Source: an uncultured Pseudomonadota bacterium (GTDB lineage Bacteria; Bdellovibrionota_B; Oligoflexia; Oligoflexales; Bog-1112). Taken from it: DNA of 6,699 nucleotides. Location: assembly GCA_937896265.1 (NCBI GenBank), contig CALBMD010000213.1, forward strand, positions 1 to 6,699. The letters are read 5' to 3'. The translations under genes were made by a program, and so were the position numbers. Position 1 is the stretch's first letter, and each line of letters begins with the position of its first letter. Positions 1-5,902 of the stretch are shown here, in pieces. The notes under the pieces were generated by a model. The model did not search any database and was not told the DNA's origin. It was given only the letters and a program-made list of their open reading frames with translations.

Positions 1-10
1 CTTCCGATCT
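1..10. other. Illumina adapter remnant at the contig edge
   Basis: The first ten bases, CTTCCGATCT, are identical to the last ten bases of the standard Illumina TruSeq read adapter. The coding sequence of clpC resumes directly after them: codons at 12-20 read Arg-Phe-Gln, which fits the conserved Arg-Arg-Phe-Gln of Hsp100 proteins. The T at position 11 would be the third base of the preceding Arg codon (CGT), which the adapter has overwritten. These ten bases should therefore be treated as artificial and trimmed. Confidence 0.85.
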
Positions 11-1469
11 TCGTTTCCAATTAGTGAAGCTTGTTGAGCCAAGCATACAAAGTGCGACATTAATTTTACGTGGTTTAAAAGAGAGCTATGAACGCCATCA
101 TGAAATTGCCTATGAGCACCAAGCTATTGAGCAAGCTGTCAATTTGTCGCATAAATATATAGAGTCTAGATGCCTGCCTGATAAGGCGATCGATCTTATT
201 GATGAAGCAGGTGCTGCTAAAAGAATTAAAGTAGTTTATACACCACCAAAAGTGCGCAAACTAGAGAGTAAAAAACAGGATTTAGAAGCAGAAAAAATTA
301 AGGCATTTAATGCGCAAGACTTTGAGCGCATGGCGCATTTTCAAATGGAAATTGCTCATATTGAAGATGAGTTAAAATTAAAACGAGACGAGTTTTTAAA
401 AAACCACAAAAATGAAGAAAGATTAGTCACTGAGCAAGACATTGCAGCGATTGTCAGTAAGCTTACAGGTATTCCTGCTGTTAAAATGATTGCTGAAGAG
501 GCTGATAAATTAATGCATCTTGAGGACTTGCTTAGACAACGGGTCATTGGTCAAGATCATGTTTTAGAGCTTGTTGCTAATGCCATAAGAAGAAATCGTT
601 CAGGTCTTAGACGCGTAGACAAACCTATTGCGTCCTTTTTGTTTTTAGGGCCAACAGGTGTTGGTAAAACAGAGCTAGCAAAGGCTTTAGCTGAAAACAT
701 CCTTGATGATGAAAGTAAGATCATTAGACTTGATATGTCAGAATACATGGAACGCCATGATGTTTCTAAATTGATTGGTTCTCCTCCGGGTTATATTGGC
801 TATGGCGAAGGGGGGCAACTTACTGAAAAGGTGAAACATCAGCCTTATTCTATAGTACTATTTGATGAGTTTGAAAAAGCTCATCCTGATGTTTACAATG
901 TCCTTTTACCGCTCTTAGATGAAGGTTGGTTAACCGATGCAGAGGGTCAGCGAGTTAGCTTTCGCAACTGTATTATTATTGGTACCTCTAACCTTGGATC
1001 GCATATCCTCTCGGAGAGAAAAAAGAAGCTTGGTATTGCAGCTAAAGAATCAAAGATAGATTTAGGTGAAGATCATCGCGAGATTATGAATGAGGTACGC
1101 AAGTTTCTGCGGCCAGAATTTATAAATCGTTTAGATGAGGTTGTCATTTTCAATCGATTGGGTGAAAAAGAGCTAAAAAATGTTCTTGATCTTTTGATTG
1201 ATGACTTACAACAACGGCTATCGGTTTTAGGAGTAGAGCTCTCGTTTACTGAAGAAGCCAAAGATCTGTTTATCAAAAACTTTGATGTAGCTCATTATGG
1301 CGCCAGACCGCTCAAGCGAAAACTAGAAGTACTTGTCGAAAATAAAGTTGCAGCTCTTCTTATTGAAAACCCAGGCCATCAAGGGTTGAAATTTGTTGTC
1401 TTTGTCAAAGAAGATGAAATCAATGTCGATTTAATCATCCAGTCTGGCGTGAGCGAGGCAAAAAAATAG
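11..1469 (+). CDS. clpC: ClpC-like Hsp100 AAA+ unfoldase, 5'-truncated (C-terminal half)
   Basis: This is an ATP-driven protein unfoldase that would feed substrates to the ClpP protease in the cytoplasm. The frame is open to the left edge. The GTG at 24 is an internal Val codon and not a start; roughly the first 330-360 residues (N domain and most of D1) are missing. Counting that Val as residue 1, the end of D1 is seen at 51-62 (LPDKAIDLIDEA). It is followed by a short middle domain with a UVR-like helix (about 87-118), as in ClpC and unlike the long ClpB coiled coil. The D2 ATPase has Walker A GPTGVGKT (209-216), pore loop GYIGY (256-260), Walker B IVLFDE (277-282), sensor-1 region TSNLG (321-325), a probable arginine finger R369 in EFINRL, and sensor-2 GAR (426-428). 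LGI at 336-338 sits where ClpC/ClpA/ClpX carry the ClpP-docking tripeptide. Oddities are DEFEKAHP and DEGWLTD where DEIEKAHP and DDGRLTD are usual. ClpC is preferred over ClpB or ClpA; the Hsp100 assignment itself is certain. Confidence 0.93.
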
Positions 1470-1483
1470 GCTCAAAGCCTTTA
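1468..1483 (+). terminator. weak intrinsic-terminator-like hairpin at the clpC stop
   Basis: AGGCT (1468-1472) and AGCCT (1476-1480) form a perfect 5-bp stem with a CAA loop. The stem is preceded by a run of A and followed by TTTAT. It starts inside the clpC stop codon. The stem is short and the T tract weak, so termination may be partial. Confidence 0.35.
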
Positions 1484-1604
1484 TAGACCTTGGCAGACCC
1501 TATAGAGAGGGGCGCTTTGCGCAGCAAATAGGCTTGTTTTGCAGGGCAAAACCTGAATCTGCTGGCGGAACCACTTCCTTGTTAGACTCTTATCTAGCAG
1601 TCAA
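1484..1604 (+). other. gene-free leader with potential branched RNA structure
   Basis: I see no coding sequence here, but several nested inverted repeats. TTGGCAGA (1490-1497) can pair with TCTGCTGG (1558-1565), 5 Watson-Crick plus 3 G-U pairs. Inside it, CCTAT (1499-1503) can pair with ATAGG (1528-1532), enclosing a GCGC-TTT-GCGC hairpin (1512-1522). A second hairpin, GTTTTGC-AGG-GCAAAAC (1536-1552), follows with a perfect 7-bp stem. CTGCT (1559-1563) can alternatively pair with AGCAG (1596-1600), which would compete with the outer helix. The arrangement could be a leader of the downstream HTH gene, a small RNA, or chance. It matches no RNA family that I recognise: I looked for SRP RNA, tRNA, RNase P and preQ1 signatures and did not find them. 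Confidence 0.3.
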
Positions 1605-1611
1605 ATGCAAA

Positions 1612-1617
1612 AAGGGG
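1612..1617 (+). promoter_or_regulatory. Shine-Dalgarno site deciding the HTH-gene start
   Basis: AAGGGG lies 5 bases before the ATG at 1623. The upstream in-frame ATG at 1605 has no purine-rich site before it, so 1623 is the preferred start. Confidence 0.6.
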
Positions 1618-1622
1618 TTTTC

Positions 1623-2195
1623 ATGGATGGCCAGTGGTACTCTATTTCGCAATTTGCTAGGCATCACAACCTATCAGATATGACAGTAAGACGTCGCATT
1701 AAGACTGGACGACTTAAGGCTGTTTTAAAAGAAGGTAAATATTACATTCAGGCAATAAAGGACCAGGACACCCAGTGGCACAATTCTCTAGAGAAAAACA
1801 GTAATGGCAACCAAAGCACGCATTTGCAGGCTGGTCCTTTTAGGGAACAGAGTTTTGCCCAGCGAGTTTTTGCTAACGCCGCAGTTTCTTCTGTGAGCTC
1901 GTCGGAGCAGGAAGCGTTTTATCAGGCGCAAGATCCTTTTGAGTTGCCGAAAGAAATCCAGTTGCCTTTTGAAAATACGAATACAATTACCGCCGATGCA
2001 AGAAAACTTCTTGAATTTTGTATGCGTTCTTTAGAAGCTTTGTCACATTTTGAAGCGACTTTAAAAGCAAAAAATCAAGCTGAAATTTTCTCTCTTCAGC
2101 ATGAGTTGCAGGCAAAGGAACTAAAGATAAGTGAGCTTGAGCAAAAAGTGGTAGAGTTAGAGCTGTTGTTAGCTGTTATTGAAAAAAAGCGCTAA
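1623..2195 (+). CDS. small HTH DNA-binding protein with C-terminal coiled coil
   Basis: This is a predicted 190-residue cytoplasmic protein. Residues 8-42 (ISQFARHHNLSDMTVRRR, then a KTGRLKAV turn and GKYYI) look like a MerR/excisionase-type winged helix: a helix-turn-helix with a basic recognition helix followed by a beta-hairpin wing. Residues about 45-120 are polar, rich in Gln, Ser and Asn, and probably disordered. Residues about 125-187 are strongly helical with heptad Leu/Glu/Lys spacing, so dimerisation or partner binding is likely. I cannot name the gene. The architecture resembles small HTH/coiled-coil proteins I recall from Bdellovibrio-like bacteria, and the role (local regulator or nucleoid-associated protein) is unknown. 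The ATG at 1605 would add six residues but lacks a ribosome site. Its TAA shares four bases (CTAA) with the stop of convergent queA. It is probably not in an operon with clpC, given the 153-base gap with a hairpin. Confidence 0.8.
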   Translation: MDGQWYSISQFARHHNLSDMTVRRRIKTGRLKAVLKEGKYYIQAIKDQDTQWHNSLEKNSNGNQSTHLQAGPFREQSFAQRVFANAAVSSVSSSEQEAFYQAQDPFELPKEIQLPFENTNTITADARKLLEFCMRSLEALSHFEATLKAKNQAEIFSLQHELQAKELKISELEQKVVELELLLAVIEKKR

Positions 2196-3349
2196 ACTTT
2201 GGGTAGCCAAAGCAAGCTAGCAGCACCATAGCTGTGAAAAGGGTAGCTTTGTTCAATAGCGGTTTTATATAACTTATGTGCCTCTTCTATGCCTATAAGG
2301 GCGCAAACCAGCACAAAAAGCGTTGATTGCGACTGATGGAAATTAGTCATCAAGGCATCACCAAAATATGGTTGGTAGAGATTTGCTTGGGGATGAATAA
2401 ATAAGCGGGTGTGATGCCACATATCTGCAAGATCTTCGATAGGGCAGCTTTTTTCTTTGCTTAAGATAAAAAGACTTTCTAAAGTGCGAAGCGAGGTCGT
2501 TCCGACAACAATGATTTTGCGGCCTTCTTGTTTTGCTTTTAAAATCTTAAATAGCTCGCTTTTAGCTATTTTGTATGCCTCTTCATGCATACCATGATCT
2601 TTGATATTACTTACGCGAATTGGTTGAAAAGTTTGGGCTCCAACATGCAGCGTGAGGTAGGCTGTTTCGATACCTGCTTTTGAAAGTTCTGCTAACAGCT
2701 CTTTTGAAAAGTGTAAACCAGCTGTTGGGGCAGCGACAGAACCTTGTTCTTGGGAATAGACTGTTTGATAGCTTAATCTATCAGGGCTTTTTAGATATGG
2801 TAAGGCTTGCTCACGCTTAATATAAGGTGGTAGAGGAACTAGCGCGTGGCTTGTTAGCCAATGTTCCACCTCCTTAGGTGAGCTCATGAACTCTATTTCA
2901 AGATGGGCAAATGGGGTTTGGTGAAAAGAGCGAATAACTACTTCCATGCCATCTTGTAAAGATACCTTTTGCTTCTCATAGATTTTGGCCATCGGCCTGC
3001 CAAGGGCTAAAGCCAAAGAGCTTTTAGATGTTTCTCCTGCTCGTGGCGGGGCTAACAGGAAGAGCTCAAAATTTTTGCCTTTTTCATCCTGCCACTTAAT
3101 GCGACTTGGAAAAACTGCACTTTGGTTTAGTACAAGTAAGCTTCCTTGTGGCAGTAACTGCGGCAAATCTTTTACATGGCTGTGGTGAAGTGAGCTGTCA
3201 TTGTTTCTAACTAATAAACGGCTATCCACCCTATTTGTTAAAGGTTTTTGAGCTATCAAGGAAGGGGGTACGTCAAACGTAAATTGTTCTAAATTTAGTT
3301 CGGGTAAGATAGAGATAGGATTTGAATTTTCACCATTTTGTTTGGTCAT
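2192..3349 (-). CDS. queA: S-adenosylmethionine:tRNA ribosyltransferase-isomerase (QueA)
   Basis: QueA transfers and isomerises the ribosyl group of S-adenosylmethionine onto 7-aminomethyl-7-deazaguanine at tRNA position 34, giving epoxyqueuosine; it acts in the cytoplasm. The 385-residue length is slightly above the E. coli enzyme (about 356), mostly from an 18-residue N-terminal extension. Family blocks are clear: SLIAQKPLTNR (30-40), PLPPYIKR (172-179), YQTVYSQEQGSVAAPTAGLHF (195-214), TLHVGAQTFQPIR (233-245), DHGMHEE (251-257), VGTTSLRTLES (282-292) and DALMTNFH (331-338). Several usually conserved positions differ: NQSAV (75-79) where NNTRV is usual, HQSQST (338-343) for HLPxST, and SYGAAS (373-378) for SYGDAM. 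The ATG has only a weak upstream AAG, and no later in-frame start preserves the N-terminal strand. Other queuosine genes are not in the window, so it probably stands alone. Function as QueA is very likely; full activity is inferred. Confidence 0.95.
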   Translation of the reverse strand: MTKQNGENSNPISILPELNLEQFTFDVPPSLIAQKPLTNRVDSRLLVRNNDSSLHHSHVKDLPQLLPQGSLLVLNQSAVFPSRIKWQDEKGKNFELFLLAPPRAGETSKSSLALALGRPMAKIYEKQKVSLQDGMEVVIRSFHQTPFAHLEIEFMSSPKEVEHWLTSHALVPLPPYIKREQALPYLKSPDRLSYQTVYSQEQGSVAAPTAGLHFSKELLAELSKAGIETAYLTLHVGAQTFQPIRVSNIKDHGMHEEAYKIAKSELFKILKAKQEGRKIIVVGTTSLRTLESLFILSKEKSCPIEDLADMWHHTRLFIHPQANLYQPYFGDALMTNFHQSQSTLFVLVCALIGIEEAHKLYKTAIEQSYPFHSYGAASLLWLPKV

Positions 3350-3402
3350 AGGACTACTTCATTGCTATTGGTCTTTTAACGGGCCAGTTTAACAGAATCT
3401 TT
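3350..3402. promoter_or_regulatory. divergent intergenic region between queA and the exported-protein gene
   Basis: These 53 bases must hold the start signals for both flanking genes. I find no hexamer pair good enough to name as a promoter on either strand. TTTAAC occurs twice in direct orientation (3375-3380 and 3388-3393), 13 bases apart with a GGGCCAG between. That could be a protein-binding site or simple chance. Confidence 0.4.
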
Positions 3403-4710
3403 GTGGATCGCAAGGTGGATTTTAGAGGTAAAATGTGGGGAAATATCAGCGCGTTAGCAGCAGTTCTTGGCTTTTGCCTGCCCAGCGTTCTTTTGAGTTG
3501 TCCCATTTTTCTTTTTCCAAGCCTTGATCTGCCGCTTTTAAAAGGGCAAGAGACAGCAAAGATAAAGCTATTTTCAATTAGAAGTGGCTTTGTGTGGCAG
3601 GAAGAGCCATTTCAGATCGATCAATTAGATGAAAACGGGGGGATTTCTTTTCCTAAGGAGAAAGAGGTCTCAAAAAAAATCGGAGAAAACGATAGATTGG
3701 TGTTTAGCGCCAACTCCTTTGGTCGAAAAAAACCTGATTACTTAGATTTTCCCTGTAAGGCAAGCGTGGTTTATGAAATCATAGACTATCTAGATCAAAA
3801 ACAAGCTAATTATCTTATTTTTTGTCATGAAGCTTTTGATAGCAAAGGTATCAAAAGGCAAGCGCCTTTGTTTTCAAAAGAGGATAATATTCTTTTTAGT
3901 CCAAACTATTCGTTTCAATTTAATAAGAATAATCAACTGCTTTTTGATCAAATTGCTTTAGGTGAAGGAAAAAAGCGAGCTTTAGCAGCTTTTTTTTCAA
4001 ATATGGCTATTTTTGCTGATGTGAAGGGCTTTTTTTCTGTGCTATTTGGCCCAAGAGAGATTCAGTCTAAGATTGTCACCATGGCTGGTGGCGATGTTGG
4101 GGTTAATACCAACCTATCCTTTTTCTTAAAAATGCTATTTTTTAAAATCAATTTATCTCTATCTACTGATGTCAGCTTTTATAACGATTCGGTTTATCTA
4201 CCTATGGTTTTATATTTTCCTGTTGATGCTAAAAAGTATCTGCATCCGACAAGCGGTCTTCTCTATCACTGGGCTTTAGCTGAAAAATTCCAAGAAGAAA
4301 TGACGGTTTCTATGCCTGAATTTTCTGCTGCGACCTTTACAAAAGAAGCTAATAATAAAGATGTAATCGCCAAGTTTTGCCAAAAAAAATACTGTGATTT
4401 TTCTTTTGGCTTAACAAAACCAAGCCCTTTAGTTATGAGCTTTCGTTTAGATAAAGAGCTAGTGGCATCTGGATTTTATCCGATTTTTGTTGATGATATA
4501 GAGAAATTTAACCAAGTTTCAGGTTGGGGACTTACAAGCTTCGGTAAAGCCAGGCATGCAGGGTTTCTTTTTTCTACGGTTGGTCTTGGCGAAGGTTATT
4601 ATAGTTGGTCTTTTTGGATAAATGCTTTGCCAGAGCCAAATAGTAAAATTACTTCATGCCCATATCCTATTTCTCTTCGTAGCTTCTTAGTTGATAAAAA
4701 CAACCGCTAA
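3403..4710 (+). CDS. predicted exported protein of unknown function
   Basis: This is a protein of up to 435 residues that I do not recognise. A hydrophobic stretch at residues 15-39 looks like a signal peptide or membrane anchor, and the remainder is soluble, with alternating beta-like segments. PFQID (69-73) followed by ENDRLVF (95-101) resembles the start of secreted beta-rich proteins seen in deltaproteobacteria (PFQVDE...NDELVFMA pattern, from memory). Seven cysteines (25, 33, 118, 141, 326, 331, 419) allow disulfides in the periplasm. Start choice is uncertain. GTG 3403 supplies basic residues before the hydrophobic run but has no ribosome site. ATG 3433 has AGAGG (3424-3428) four bases upstream, but leaves an uncharged n-region. 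GTG 3415 is a compromise without a site. LLSC (30-33) only loosely resembles a lipobox. The gene is convergent with the M14 peptidase, with a 4-base overlap. Coding potential is convincing from its length and from flanking boundaries that fit neatly. Confidence 0.78.
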   Translation: MDRKVDFRGKMWGNISALAAVLGFCLPSVLLSCPIFLFPSLDLPLLKGQETAKIKLFSIRSGFVWQEEPFQIDQLDENGGISFPKEKEVSKKIGENDRLVFSANSFGRKKPDYLDFPCKASVVYEIIDYLDQKQANYLIFCHEAFDSKGIKRQAPLFSKEDNILFSPNYSFQFNKNNQLLFDQIALGEGKKRALAAFFSNMAIFADVKGFFSVLFGPREIQSKIVTMAGGDVGVNTNLSFFLKMLFFKINLSLSTDVSFYNDSVYLPMVLYFPVDAKKYLHPTSGLLYHWALAEKFQEEMTVSMPEFSAATFTKEANNKDVIAKFCQKKYCDFSFGLTKPSPLVMSFRLDKELVASGFYPIFVDDIEKFNQVSGWGLTSFGKARHAGFLFSTVGLGEGYYSWSFWINALPEPNSKITSCPYPISLRSFLVDKNNR

Positions 4711-5771
4711 GAACTTTTTGTCGCCTCGATAGCATAAAAATCGCGGTAAAACTTTGGTGCTTTTATTTGCAAATATTCGCGTTTTTTAAACGAATAGGTA
4801 ATTGCTTGCATCAATGCAGGTAAAAACTTTTTCCAATAACTATCAACCAAGTTTGGTTTGGTAGTCTCAAGCTCGAGTGTGATAGTTGGTAAATTTCTCT
4901 CGTTGCCAGCAAAATTGCCCAAAGAACCCGGGAAAAAAGAATAATCAACAATGCGGTAATTCTCACTTTTTCTAGAGACTTCATAGACAAGTTGTTTTGC
5001 TTGCTTTTCATTAGAAGATAAGCGGATTGGCTTTTGATCTCCTGGTCCATCATAGTCATAAAAGCCAAGTGGGGCATGCACAGAAAATATTCTATCAGGT
5101 TCATAGATGTCTAAGAGCTGAATTTGGAATATTGTTTCGATTTCTGTGTTAGGAAAATAGCCGGGAAAGTATCGATCTTTAGATGCTCCTTTGGTAACCC
5201 ATTCGTTTTGAGCTCTGTGATACCAATCAAGGGTGAAAAAATTTCTATTTACATCTACCTGACCATTAGATCTAGTTGGACTTTGTTTGATAAAGCCATC
5301 AGGGTTGATAAGTGGGGCAACGACTATTTTAGAGTGTTTAGCTTGAAACGAGGAGCGATTCTCATTAAGAAAGCGGGCAAATTTGAAGGTAAGATGGATG
5401 GGAGTTAATTCATCGGGGTGTACACCCCCTAAAAAGAGAGTCACTTCGTTACCCTCGCCGAAGACGGCATAAAGCAGGGGGTTTCCTTGGCGGGTTGTCA
5501 AATCAGCTTGCCACTTGACAACCCCGCAAGGATCTTCATCCCAGCCTAGGGCTTTGAATTTTATTTTCAGGTGACTGCAAAGCATATCGATCGCTTGACT
5601 TTTTTTCGAATCCGCTAGCACAAAATCGTTGAAATTTGTCCGAGAAACATGGTCTATTTTTTTAAAACCCCTCTCTAAAAGGCGGGGGTCATAGTTTGAT
5701 AAGCCAAAGCCCTGTTGCCCGAAGATGGCTAACCCCAGGATAAACGCGACACAATGGTTTCGTTTAGCCAA
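4707..5771 (-). CDS. exported M14 zinc metallopeptidase, MpaA/Csd4-like
   Basis: This is a predicted periplasmic zinc carboxypeptidase, probably cutting peptidoglycan stem peptides (D-Glu/meso-DAP region) as in the MpaA and Csd4 relatives; the substrate is inferred. Numbering is from TTG 5771 (354 residues). Residues 1-23 form a signal peptide (MAKRNH, then a CVAFILGLAIFG core). Zinc ligands are H118 and E121 in GGVHPDE and H232 in FSVHAPLG. The substrate-carboxylate pair is N175-R176 in DVNRNF. The catalytic Glu is E300 in TITLELETT, preceded by PGSLGNFAG, typical of this subgroup. The start is a TTG: an upstream TTG at 5792 is also in frame, with a stop codon three codons before it. The 5771 start is preferred because GGAG lies 7 bases before it, because it gives a textbook signal peptide, and because a -10-like TATGAT places transcription start near 5800. 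The gene overlaps the convergent upstream neighbour by four bases and is divergent from scpA. Confidence 0.9.
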   Translation of the reverse strand: MAKRNHCVAFILGLAIFGQQGFGLSNYDPRLLERGFKKIDHVSRTNFNDFVLADSKKSQAIDMLCSHLKIKFKALGWDEDPCGVVKWQADLTTRQGNPLLYAVFGEGNEVTLFLGGVHPDELTPIHLTFKFARFLNENRSSFQAKHSKIVVAPLINPDGFIKQSPTRSNGQVDVNRNFFTLDWYHRAQNEWVTKGASKDRYFPGYFPNTEIETIFQIQLLDIYEPDRIFSVHAPLGFYDYDGPGDQKPIRLSSNEKQAKQLVYEVSRKSENYRIVDYSFFPGSLGNFAGNERNLPTITLELETTKPNLVDSYWKKFLPALMQAITYSFKKREYLQIKAPKFYRDFYAIEATKSS

Positions 5772-5778
5772 GACAATA

Positions 5779-5782
5779 CTCC
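5779..5782 (-). promoter_or_regulatory. Shine-Dalgarno site supporting the TTG start of the M14 peptidase
   Basis: On the minus strand GGAG lies 7 bases upstream of the TTG at 5771-5769. The other in-frame TTG (5792) has only AAGG at 11 bases, so this site decides the start. Confidence 0.6.
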
Positions 5783-5807
5783 AAAAATTCAAGTTTTTTT
5801 AAACCTT

Positions 5808-5813
5808 ATCATA
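5808..5813 (-). promoter_or_regulatory. -10-like element of the M14 peptidase gene
   Basis: TATGAT on the minus strand matches the TATAAT consensus at five of six bases. Transcription would begin near 5800, leaving a leader of about 29 bases before TTG 5771. No good -35 hexamer is found 16-18 bases upstream, so the call rests on the -10 alone. Confidence 0.35.
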
Positions 5814-5847
5814 GAGCGTAAATTGAAGCTAGACGCGTTTAACTGAT

Positions 5848-5875
5848 TTGAAAAAGCGGCTTTTTTGTATATGCT
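5848..5875 (+). promoter_or_regulatory. candidate sigma70-type promoter of scpA
   Basis: TTGAAA (5848-5853) is a five-of-six match to the -35 consensus. TATGCT (5870-5875) is a four-of-six -10 match, 16 bases downstream. The spacer contains an inverted repeat, AAAAAG-CGG-CTTTTT (5851-5865), which overlaps the -35. The leader to the ATG at 5903 would be about 20 bases. Confidence 0.4.
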
Positions 5876-5892
5876 AAATGCTAAGGTTAGGC

Positions 5893-5896
5893 AGGA
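5893..5896 (+). promoter_or_regulatory. scpA ribosome binding site
   Basis: AGGA lies six bases before ATG 5903, which is normal spacing and confirms the start. Confidence 0.6.
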
Positions 5897-5902
5897 TAGG
5901 GT

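Noticed and set aside
24..26. GTG at 24 as the true start of the clpC frame
   Set aside because: The frame continues upstream to the edge and encodes RFQ, which matches the conserved Hsp100 sequence. The N domain and D1 nucleotide site are absent, so the gene is truncated by the edge.
1484..1604. SRP RNA, tRNA, RNase P RNA or preQ1 riboswitch in the gap after clpC
   Set aside because: None of the diagnostic elements is present on either strand (GGAAGCAG-type SRP loop, GGTTCGA T-loop, RNase P core, preQ1 aptamer). The neighbouring queA also reads in the opposite direction and does not share this leader.
1605..1622. ATG 1605 as the start of the HTH protein
   Set aside because: No ribosome site precedes it, while AAGGGG sits at good spacing before ATG 1623. 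The protein from 1623 begins just ahead of the HTH domain.
2985..3188. 67-codon open frame on the plus strand within queA
   Set aside because: It is antisense to conserved QueA sequence, with no ribosome site and no recognisable protein features.
3490..3501. Lipoprotein signal in the exported unknown protein
   Set aside because: LLSC has Leu at -2 and a strongly hydrophobic stretch after the Cys, unlike typical lipoboxes. It is mentioned only as a weak possibility.
4811..5408. Open frames of about 95 codons inside the M14 peptidase (both strands)
   Set aside because: They lie wholly within a gene whose zinc ligands and family motifs are all in the other frame. Their translations show no domain or plausible start signal, so they are shadows.
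5851..5866. Intrinsic terminator between the M14 gene and scpA
   Set aside because: The stem is almost entirely A-T, and both neighbouring genes are transcribed away from it, so there is no transcript to end there.
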